Assembly (NCBI GenBank): GCA_036524155.1
Contig: DATDCV010000537.1
Span: forward strand, 1-25,695
Length of the DNA: 25,695 nucleotides
Origin: DATDCV01 sp036524155
Lineage (GTDB): Bacteria > Verrucomicrobiota > Verrucomicrobiia > Limisphaerales > UBA8199
Direction of reading: 5' to 3'
The notes beneath the pieces are model-generated. The model ran no database searches, was not told the DNA's origin, and saw only the letters and a list, made by a program, of their open reading frames with translations. A program made the position numbers and the translations under genes. This document shows positions 7,645 to 14,455 of the stretch, in pieces. How positions within the stretch are numbered: position 1 is the stretch's first letter; every line of letters starts with the position of its first letter.

Positions 7645-8984
7645 GTTCTCCAGCAATGAAGAACCAACGCCTGTTCAGCTCTGCACGACCAAATGCCATT
7701 CCCTTGGTAGAGCCATATGACTCCATCCAGCGGCTCCTCTTGCTCTGGACTGCCTCCGTCTTGGCGATGGGGTTACAGCTCTCTTCCGTAGCGGCTGACG
7801 CTGAATCTGCCCGCTCTGCCGATGCGTTCGTCGACTTTGTCGGCGTGAACACGCATGTGGGTTACTCAGACACCACTTACGGGGATTACGACGGCATCCT
7901 GAAACCTCGTTTGCTCGAGCTGGGAGTTCGACACATCCGCGACGGCACATTCAACAACGACGTGCTCCGAAAGTACCTCGACCTGGGCAATCATGGGATC
8001 CGGCTGCTCCTCATCACGGATTCCAAGCGAGCTGTGGACAAGGCGAGAAGCCTCGGGTCGATGCTCTTTGCGATCGAAGGAGTCAACGAACCGGATGCGC
8101 GCAAGGGTGACTGGATCTTGCGCACCCAGGAAGAGCAGCGCAGGCTCTATGCGACCCTCAAAGGCGACGCGAGCACCAAAGACCTGCCGGTCGTGGTGTC
8201 CTCCCTGGCCAACCTGCGCGACAGCCCGGGCAAGCTGGGGGATCTCTCGCCGTATCTAGATTTCGGCAACATGCATCCTTACGCGGCCAGCCAACCGGCC
8301 AGCCGGCATTGGGGCTGGGGCTTGTCTATGGAGCGTGCCATCGCCGAGGCGCGGAAGGTCAGTGGTGACAAGCCGATCCTGGCGACGGAGTGCGGCTATC
8401 ACAATCAAGTGGACCACCAGGGTCACCCTGGGGTGACGGAGGCCGCCGAAGCCAGGTATCTGCCACGCCTGCTCTTTGTCTATTTCAACCGCGGCATGGT
8501 CAAAGCCTACAAGTATGAGCTGCTGGACCTCAAACCGGACCCTGGTTTTACCGACATGGAAAGGCACTTTGGCCTGGTCCGAACCAACGGCACGCCCAAG
8601 CCCTCCTTTTACGCGCTGAAAAACCTCCTGCACCTTTTGAGTGACCCCGGTCCGGCGGTTCAAACTGGTTCCCTGGCCTTCCAACTTACCGGACCTGCCA
8701 CCAATCTCCAGCACGCACTTTTGCAAAAGCGGGATGGCACGTTCTGGCTGGCGCTGTTCCAGGAAGCCGTTTCCTATGATTCCAAGGCGCACCGGGACCT
8801 GGAGGTGCCGCCCCAGCCAGTCACTTTGAAGCTGCCCTGGAGAGCGCCCGAGGTGCGACTCTATCGGCCCAACTCGTCAATCAAGCCCACCGAAAAGCGC
8901 GAGGAAGTCGATGAAGTCAAGCTGGAGGTTCCGGATGAAGTCTTGCTAGTGGAAATCAAACGGCCAAACGATCCGCTCCCCTAA
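7641..8984 (+). CDS. Secreted clan GH-A-like glycoside hydrolase (GH5/GH39-type barrel)
   Basis: This encodes 447 aa from a GTG that overlaps the preceding stop (GTGA). An ATG at 7656 is the alternative start and leaves the same signal peptide (LLLLWTASVLAMGLQL, followed by VAADAES). The mature part starts with DFVGVNTHVGYSDTTYGDYD and LGVRHIRDG, typical of the first barrel strands. Glu150 lies in AIEGVNEPD, the Asn-Glu-Pro motif that marks the acid/base of clan GH-A. Glu250 in PILATECGYHN is well placed as the nucleophile, and HPYA follows strand 6. About 100 C-terminal residues form a beta domain. These features make hydrolase activity likely, but I cannot choose between GH5, GH39 and related families, nor name the substrate. 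It is the last intact gene of the left operon. Confidence 0.83.
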   Translation: MSSPAMKNQRLFSSARPNAIPLVEPYDSIQRLLLLWTASVLAMGLQLSSVAADAESARSADAFVDFVGVNTHVGYSDTTYGDYDGILKPRLLELGVRHIRDGTFNNDVLRKYLDLGNHGIRLLLITDSKRAVDKARSLGSMLFAIEGVNEPDARKGDWILRTQEEQRRLYATLKGDASTKDLPVVVSSLANLRDSPGKLGDLSPYLDFGNMHPYAASQPASRHWGWGLSMERAIAEARKVSGDKPILATECGYHNQVDHQGHPGVTEAAEARYLPRLLFVYFNRGMVKAYKYELLDLKPDPGFTDMERHFGLVRTNGTPKPSFYALKNLLHLLSDPGPAVQTGSLAFQLTGPATNLQHALLQKRDGTFWLALFQEAVSYDSKAHRDLEVPPQPVTLKLPWRAPEVRLYRPNSSIKPTEKREEVDEVKLEVPDEVLLVEIKRPNDPLP

Positions 8985-8994
8985 AGGCGCAATA

Positions 8995-9363
8995 GTGCGC
9001 GCATCCGTTCTGCTTCGAGTTTGGTTCGTCGTGGGCTGCCTGGTGCTGATCCGGAGTTTTTCAGCCGCCGGGCAAGGCTCCAAAAATGGCCGCCCGGAAA
9101 ACTGGCCATCTATGACCGACATTTAGATCGCCTCAAGGACCTCGCGGAAGACTACAGCGCTGGGGCAGCGAACGGCCTGGAGCGATCGTCTCACGTTGAG
9201 CTCCCTGCGAGCTCAAGCAGGGGCGAGCTTTCCTCAAACGCCCGCTATTGCTCATCCAAAACGGCATCCGCACACACCTATTCTGCGCGACAGCAGAAGG
9301 ACCGTGGGAGATTTCAAAGATGCCACTCGGATCCGGAACATTGTGTTTCCGATCTTCAGTTAG
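8995..9363 (+). pseudogene. Remnant of a secreted glycosidase (GH43/GH117-like five-bladed propeller type)
   Basis: A GTG at 8995, 10 nt after the previous stop, opens a signal peptide (VRASVLLRVWFVVGCLVLI) that reaches a TAG at 9124-9126 after 43 residues. C-terminal pieces then appear in successive frames. GQRTAWSDRLTLSS is encoded from 9163. FLKRPLLLIQNGIRTHLFCATAEGP is encoded from 9230. GDFKDATRIRNIVFPIFS is encoded up to the TAG at 9361-9363. Read together they recall the ending of a group of secreted GH43/GH117-like proteins, in which a THLFxATADGPGGF block is followed by ATRTWN and the C-terminus. The middle of the gene, probably several hundred codons, is missing, and at least two frameshifts remain. 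The stop overlaps the convergent stop at 9356. The family call is from memory of the C-terminal block; the decay itself is visible directly. Confidence 0.6.
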
Positions 9364-10996
9364 GGAATCGATACACCCTGCCGACCAAAATGCGAGGCTT
9401 GGGACCGAGGTTCACCCGATACCAGGCTTCGTCCCCATTGAGACGGCGGCCAGGCACCAACTCACAACCGGCAATCGCCGGGGGCGCTTTGGCGGACGCG
9501 GATGACTTTTCCCCGGACGACGGCAGCAACTCGTCGATCGACAACCATGCCGTATTGCCAGGTTTGTCGCGGCGTGACGGGAAGCGGATGCTGTAGTTTA
9601 CGCCAGCCATTACGAACGTGTCGGGCGCGAGCGCGATGACAATACCGGCGCCGGCCTTGCCTCCCTCCTCGGACCGATACTCGATATCGGCCCGGAAATC
9701 ACCGATGTCGAACTCCGTTCGCTTTTCGTCCTGGTACTGCCAAAAACCCTGCAGCGCCGGCGTGCCCTGTTTCGAGGCGATTAGCGGGTGCAGGCTCTTC
9801 AGCACCGCGTAGTGCTCGCGCAGCACGTTAGTTTCGGCCAGGGAGTCGATCCCGAACGGCGCAAAGCCAAGCGCGTGGTGATGCCCAATCGCATAATAGG
9901 CGCGCAAGCCGGCTCGCTCGTCACGGCTTGCCTCGGGGATGAAGAGCGGATTGCCATTCTGGCTGTATTCGGCGCACACCGCCTTGAAATCGTCCAGGTA
10001 GATGTCCGGCGCCAGCAGGTCGATGCTGGGCGCCGCCGCCCGCCACACGTCCATCCTCTTCGCCACCGGTCCTCCACTGGGATACTTGCCCGGCTCCTGC
10101 CCCTTATTTTGAACCAGCCAGGCATTGGCATACATCGGGAGGCGGTACTCCGCTTTGCCCGCTTCTGCTACGCGCCCAATGTACCGGGCGATGTGCCAGG
10201 CCTGAAACACCTCGTCCGCGAGGGGGCCTTCACCGAACACCTCGCTCCAGGTGCCGCTCTGGCGGAAATTCGTTCGAGCCCAAACCTCCTTCAGGTCAGG
10301 AATCAGCTCCTCCTTGTGACCGAGCAAATAACTCATCAGTTCGGCCGGCACAGGCTGAGCGAAGGCGGCCTCAGCCGGCGGACAATGATCGCGCGAAGTG
10401 GGCATCACTCCCGCCTCGTTTTGCACCTGCATCATCACGACGGTATGTTTGCGGCCATCGACTTCTTTGATATGCCGCATGACGGCGGCAAACGCCTTGG
10501 CGTCGGCCTTCACGTTCTCCTCGGACATGGCGGTAAGCTGGGTGGTGTTGATGCCCGGCCGGTGGTGACAGCGCGGGTAGCGTGTCCAATTCGTCTTCAC
10601 CCATGCCGGCACGTAAGCGGCATCCCCGTTCTTCCAAGTGCCAAACCAGATGAACACCAGCTTCAGTTGATGCTCTCGTGCACCCTGGATCAGTCCATCC
10701 ACCAGCCTGAAGTCGAACTTCCCTTCCTCCGACTCCACCAGTTCCCACGAGATACTGGCAATTACCGTATTGAGGTTGAGCCCCGCCAGCCTTGACCAGA
10801 TAGGCTTCATGTATGCCAGGCTGGAGGAACTGGAGTTGTGCAACTCCCCGGCTAGCATGACCAGCGGTTGCCCATCGACCATGAGCCGCGTGCTGGAGCC
10901 GGATTTCTCGATGGTGGGGATGCCAGGAGTCTGAATCCCGCCAAGCGCCGACAATACACCTGCAACGGTCCACACTGCCAAAAAGGCTTCAACCAT
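9356..10996 (-). CDS. GH35-like beta-galactosidase with DUF5597-type C-terminus
   Basis: This encodes 546 aa from an ATG at 10996; the frame is open back to 11053 but the upstream codons do not resemble a leader. The N-terminus is signal-peptide-like (FLAVWTVAGVLSALGG). The barrel opens with a LAGELHNSSSSSLAYM block, the equivalent of the GExHxxR start of GH35 enzymes, followed by LNLNTVIASISWELVESEEGKFDF. Glu194 in MMQVQNEAG is the expected acid/base and Glu355 in LFIPEASRD the expected nucleophile. The last about 150 residues (from GFWQYQDEK) match the beta domain known as DUF5597. Known relatives cleave terminal galactose from plant polysaccharides. The stop is convergent with the remnant on the + strand. 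Its upstream neighbour on the same strand is a truncated pectate-lyase-type gene only 42 nt away. Confidence 0.88.
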   Translation of the reverse strand: MVEAFLAVWTVAGVLSALGGIQTPGIPTIEKSGSSTRLMVDGQPLVMLAGELHNSSSSSLAYMKPIWSRLAGLNLNTVIASISWELVESEEGKFDFRLVDGLIQGAREHQLKLVFIWFGTWKNGDAAYVPAWVKTNWTRYPRCHHRPGINTTQLTAMSEENVKADAKAFAAVMRHIKEVDGRKHTVVMMQVQNEAGVMPTSRDHCPPAEAAFAQPVPAELMSYLLGHKEELIPDLKEVWARTNFRQSGTWSEVFGEGPLADEVFQAWHIARYIGRVAEAGKAEYRLPMYANAWLVQNKGQEPGKYPSGGPVAKRMDVWRAAAPSIDLLAPDIYLDDFKAVCAEYSQNGNPLFIPEASRDERAGLRAYYAIGHHHALGFAPFGIDSLAETNVLREHYAVLKSLHPLIASKQGTPALQGFWQYQDEKRTEFDIGDFRADIEYRSEEGGKAGAGIVIALAPDTFVMAGVNYSIRFPSRRDKPGNTAWLSIDELLPSSGEKSSASAKAPPAIAGCELVPGRRLNGDEAWYRVNLGPKPRILVGRVYRFPN

Positions 10997-11037
10997 TACG
11001 GCACGCTGCGCTCTTACCAAAGCGCCTGACTGAGCAA

Positions 11038-11874
11038 TTAAAGCTGCAAGCATAGACGAAGCATGCCGCCCCAGTGGCCCCAGTTGTTCGGCACTTCATT
11101 GCGGATCGCGACCGGGGTGTTCTCGACCGTCAGGTCCTCGATACCTACGGCATTCGCGCACACGACGACTCCATTTGAACGGCAGTTGCGGATCGTGATG
11201 CGCGAGAGCGTTTGGCCCCAGATCCATTGTGATAGGATGCCGGTCTCGAAGCCTTCGATGACAGCATCCTGGACCAGGTTCGGCCCGCTCTGGTCGAGGA
11301 AGCCGGAGTTAATGCCGATTTTGCCACGGCCGATAACCCTAATGTTCTTGAGGATGCTCGTGTTGTTGCCATACCAGCGAATGCCATCGACGCCCGGGTT
11401 GTTCCCCACATCAATGGTGAGATTGCGGAAGTTGCGCATGAACCAATCAGCTGACGTTTTGCCCTTCTCCAAAGGATGCGTCCGCAGCACGGCCGTGACG
11501 TTGGTGTCAGTGATGCCGTCGGTCAACCGGATAACCACGTCGTCGCGCGACTCGCCATAGACCCAAGGGCCGACACTGGGTTTCACCACCAATGTCCGGG
11601 AAACACGATACAAGCCATTCGGAATAAAGAGCACTTTGGATTGCTTGCCCTTGGACCGGCAACTCGCCTCCAGCGCCCTCTGCAGCGCCTCGGTGTCATC
11701 CGCGACCCCATCTCCTTTTGCCGCAAAGTCACGCCGGAGGTCCAACACCGAGTCGTCCTTCGGAAAGGCGATGCTCTCCTTTGCTGGTTTATCGGAGATG
11801 GCACCCAGCATGGGGCAGAGGCTTGCACAGCCCAGCAGGAGCACTCCGACGGCTTTAACACACAGACTGTTCAT
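11038..11874 (-). pseudogene. 3'-truncated pectate-lyase-superfamily (right-handed beta-helix) protein
   Basis: The frame starts at an ATG at 11874 with a signal peptide (KAVGVLLLGCASLCPMLG) and runs for 278 codons. DLRRDFAAKGDGVADDTEALQRAL is the classic opening of the Pectate_lyase_3 family. It is followed by KVLFIPNGLYRVSRTL and beta-helix rungs (NLTIDVGNNPGVDGIRW, LKNIRVIGRGKIG, ISRITIRNC-type coils). After VAIRNEVPNNWGHWGG the homology stops within a rung, and eight unrelated residues lead to a TAA at 11038-11040. Proteins of this family usually continue for several hundred residues with more coils and a C-terminal domain, so the 3' part seems to be deleted near 11065. The following DUF5597 gene begins right after the break. 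It may still be translated as a short helix, but I expect it to be non-functional. Confidence 0.68.
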
Positions 11875-12031
11875 GCGGGTTGGAGGTTGCCTACACAAGC
11901 TGCCCCGGGTAAAGCTCAATACGCGCGTGTGAAAACGTCCAACCTAATAAAATGTGGAGACCCGCGGTGCCGCGCCTGAATGCAAGTGAGTTTTTCTTTA
12001 CCGTAGCGCCGGGTTTCTCTATTGAAGGCCC
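11875..12031. promoter_or_regulatory. Divergent intergenic region, likely holding two promoters
   Basis: 157 nt separate the - strand pectate-lyase-type gene (start 11874) from the + strand DUF4038-type pseudogene (start 12032). Both genes read outward, so any promoters for them should lie here. An AT-richer patch (cctaataaaatg near 11943-11953) and a T-run before 12000 stand out from the GC-rich surroundings, but no -35/-10 pair with good spacing is convincing. I call this region from gene orientation only. Confidence 0.3.
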
Positions 12032-12726
12032 ATGAAATCAGCACTGCTCCTGGTTGGCCTGGTCGCCCCGATGTTGGTGCGGTCGGATTCTATTTTTCCC
12101 CTGAAGGTTAGCGAGAATCGGTGTTATTTCGTCACTCAGCAGGGCAAGCTTTTCTCTACCACGCCGACACCGGCTGGCAGATCTTCTCACAACTGACCAC
12201 CGAGGAGGCGCTCGAGTATCTCACGTTCCGCAAAGAGCAAGGGTTTAACACCATCCAGGTGCAAATCGCGATGGCGCCGGAGCAGACGAATCGCTACGGC
12301 CATCTTCCTTTCGAGGGGAACGTCGATTTCTCCCGCCCGGATGAGGCCTATCACGAGCACGTGCTGGAACTCATCAGGAAGACGGAATCGATGCAGCTTT
12401 TGGTCGTGACGGAAGTTCGCCTCGGCCAAAAACCTGTTCTGGATAATGGGCGGGGACAACGACCCCAAGGGCGACCGGGAGTGCTTGTTCGCGCTTTTTG
12501 AAGGGCTCCGGGAAACGGCGCCGGCGCACCAACTCATGACGTATCACGCCTCGCCCCGCACTCCAGCACCGACCTCCTCCAATATGCGCCGTGGCTGGGG
12601 TTCAGCTTTATCTCGACCTATTGGCGGGAGAAACCGAACGCCTGGACTGTCGGCGACCTGATGCCTCATGTCTACGAAGCTGCGTTCCGCGAGTACCCGT
12701 CACTCGCTGGAACGGCGAGGAGATGA
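12032..12726 (+). pseudogene. Frameshifted DUF4038 (apiosidase-like) glycosidase gene
   Basis: An ATG at 12032 opens a signal peptide (MKSALLLVGLVAPMLV) and then FPLKVSENRCYFVTQQGK. The expected continuation AFLYHADTGWQIFSQLT lies one frame away, as if one base were lost near 12150. That frame runs through FRKEQGFNTIQVQIAMAPEQTNRYG to LLVVTEV. A second break near 12420-12430 switches to KNLFWIMGGDNDPKGDRE, with about 40-50 codons of the usual sequence missing. A third shift near 12558 leads to HSSTDLLQYAPWLGFSF and then MPHVYEAAFREYP, ending at the TGA at 12724-12726. The ADTGW, GFNTIQ and GGDNDP motifs are those of DUF4038/apiosidase-type barrels. Typical C-terminal sequence (collagen-binding-like domain) is absent. 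Intact relatives act on apiose- or rhamnose-containing side chains, but this copy is clearly dead unless the small shifts are assembly errors. Confidence 0.78.
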
Positions 12727-13045
12727 GGTGTGCTTCAGCAGGTGGTGTTGGGCAGCAATCTTTGCCAGCACGCAAAAGCGATATTCCCGACGTCGGTAAA
12801 TCATGGCAGTTCAAGAGGACGATTCTGACATGCAATGGGATTTGTACTGTGCGGAGTCGATTGCTTGAGGCTATACCTAAGCCGTTTGGACCGTATTGCC
12901 TGCGTCAAAGGTGAGGGTTCAGCTCCCTTTGTGCTCAGACTTGAGCCGCGGGTTCAGGAGAGCAGCGCGCTGTGGTCGCGTCTCTGCCTGCTTGCAGGTT
13001 CGCCCCCGAGTCCTAGAAGTATGCAATCCCCGGATTAGCGAGCGG
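12727..13045. other. 319-nt region without a recognisable gene
   Basis: No frame on either strand gives a convincing protein here. The first 40-50 nt could be further decayed sequence of the DUF4038-type pseudogene: RWNGEEMR reads in frame 2 just across its stop, and a QAWW-like segment follows in frame 1. From about 12900 to 13040 the composition differs from the coding regions. There is a short inverted repeat, cctgc-tt-gcagg near 12990-13002, which could form a small hairpin. It is not followed by a T-run on either strand that would make it a typical terminator. It sits just downstream of the VKOR-DsbA stop, so part of it may be that gene's 3' untranslated region. Confidence 0.4.
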
Positions 13046-14455
13046 TCAGAGTTTAGGCACGGCTAGGCTGGTCTGCAGAATAAAAACCAGGTCGTTCGCG
13101 TCGCGGGGCTCGGGGGTGACCCAACGCGGGCCGAAAACGAGTTTGGGGATGGCGTTGCTACCGGTGCCGCCATAGACCCGGATAGAGGCTTGCAGATGCC
13201 GATCGATCCAGGAGTTGGTCAGGGAAGCATCGAAGCTCTCCGTGCCAACCAATTCGATGGCTTTGGCCTTGGCCGCGTCGAGGCTTCGCGGTTGCCAGCG
13301 GTCGCCCGACTCAAACGAGAACATCCAATGGTCGAAGGCAGTAAATGCTTCGCGCTTCGCCACCCAGACGGCCAGACCAACCTTGGCCAGTTCGCAGGAG
13401 TCCTTGAATTCCTCCTCGTCTCGAGGGACGTAGGAATTGCACTGGCGGTTCAATGGTGTCGGGCAAAGAGCAAAGGCCAGCTTGCCGTTGTAGCGGCGGA
13501 TCGCCTCGTTCAGCACAAAGTGGAGTTGCTGGCAATGGGGGCATTTATAATCGAAGAGCAGGCTTACGACGTACGGGGCCTCTGGCGAACCGAGTAACGG
13601 TACGGAGTGGGGATCGAGGGAAGGCGAAGTATTCTGCGACTGACCGCGTACGTAGGGAGCAGGGGGAGCAAAGAAGATTTGGCAGCTCACCAGGATCCCG
13701 GCCAATCCAAGACCACCCAGAAAAAAGCCAATGGCAGGCCTAAATCGGATCACGGAACCAGCGGTGGCCCGTGACACACGTTCCAGCGCCACGGTAGACC
13801 TGAGGCGCGCCGAGGCCAAAGGACTCGCCGAAGCCCCGAGTATCGGAGCGTCATCCAAGCTCATAGGGGCTCTCCACACTATCAAAGCCGCCAGCAGCAG
13901 GCCGCTGATGTGCGTGGTCATGCAATACGGACAAAATGCCCCGATGACCCATTTCTGAACGATTATGAACCACACTGCGCTTCCTGCGGCAGCCCCGATA
14001 AGAACCAGCATGGTGCGCCAGGCGAGCCGTCTTACGGAAGCCCCACGGGAGGGACCAATGCTCAGGCTCGCCACCAGCATGGCCAAATATGCTCCCGCCG
14101 CCAGGCTACTGACGGGCAATACTCCCCCTATCGAGGACCATCGGCTGCTCAGGACCTTGTTGCACGGACTCCCACCACCGCAGCCAATCACCGGCCCACC
14201 GACCACTGAATGCCAAGCCAGGTAAACGCTTGAGGCCAGTGCCAGTGCGCTCAAGCCCGTCACGGCTAAGCGCCACCATGGCCAGGACGGGCCCGGGCGA
14301 GTCGCTTCTCCATCAACGCCTAGAGTCTGATCCGTTTGGCTGGTAACTCCCCGAGGGCACAGAAAGCTCGGCGGCATCTCGCCCGATCGCGGCGCCGAGC
14401 CTGTGCTGGTCTTGCCCGGAACGGCCTCAGCTATCGCCATGCAATGCAGGTTCAA
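13046..14455 (-). CDS. VKOR-DsbA fusion: membrane disulfide-generating protein
   Basis: This encodes 469 aa if translation starts at the TTG at 14455, which overlaps the upstream GH54 stop as TTGA; an ATG at 14440 is the alternative. After a hydrophilic N-terminus there are about four membrane segments of a vitamin K epoxide reductase domain. The loop cysteines are in GCGGGSPC (Cys92 and Cys98), and the active-site pair is FCPYC (Cys175 and Cys178). A fifth hydrophobic segment (FFLGGLGLAGILVS, about 244-257) leads to a thioredoxin-fold DsbA/DsbG-like domain with CPHC at 305-308 and further cysteines near 331, 339 and 354. In such fusions the VKOR half passes electrons to quinone and reoxidises the thioredoxin half, which inserts disulfides into exported proteins. 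It is the last gene of an operon of secreted hydrolases and could serve them; that link is inference. All catalytic cysteines are present. Confidence 0.92.
   Translation of the reverse strand: MNLHCMAIAEAVPGKTSTGSAPRSGEMPPSFLCPRGVTSQTDQTLGVDGEATRPGPSWPWWRLAVTGLSALALASSVYLAWHSVVGGPVIGCGGGSPCNKVLSSRWSSIGGVLPVSSLAAGAYLAMLVASLSIGPSRGASVRRLAWRTMLVLIGAAAGSAVWFIIVQKWVIGAFCPYCMTTHISGLLLAALIVWRAPMSLDDAPILGASASPLASARLRSTVALERVSRATAGSVIRFRPAIGFFLGGLGLAGILVSCQIFFAPPAPYVRGQSQNTSPSLDPHSVPLLGSPEAPYVVSLLFDYKCPHCQQLHFVLNEAIRRYNGKLAFALCPTPLNRQCNSYVPRDEEEFKDSCELAKVGLAVWVAKREAFTAFDHWMFSFESGDRWQPRSLDAAKAKAIELVGTESFDASLTNSWIDRHLQASIRVYGGTGSNAIPKLVFGPRWVTPEPRDANDLVFILQTSLAVPKL

Noticed and set aside
9788..10795. 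+ strand frame of 335 codons opposite the GH35-like gene
   Set aside because: Shadow of a gene with both catalytic glutamates; composition is typical of a reversed GC-rich coding strand.
12990..13002. Short inverted repeat as a rho-independent terminator
   Set aside because: The stem is only 5 bp with a 2-nt loop and no T-run follows on either strand.
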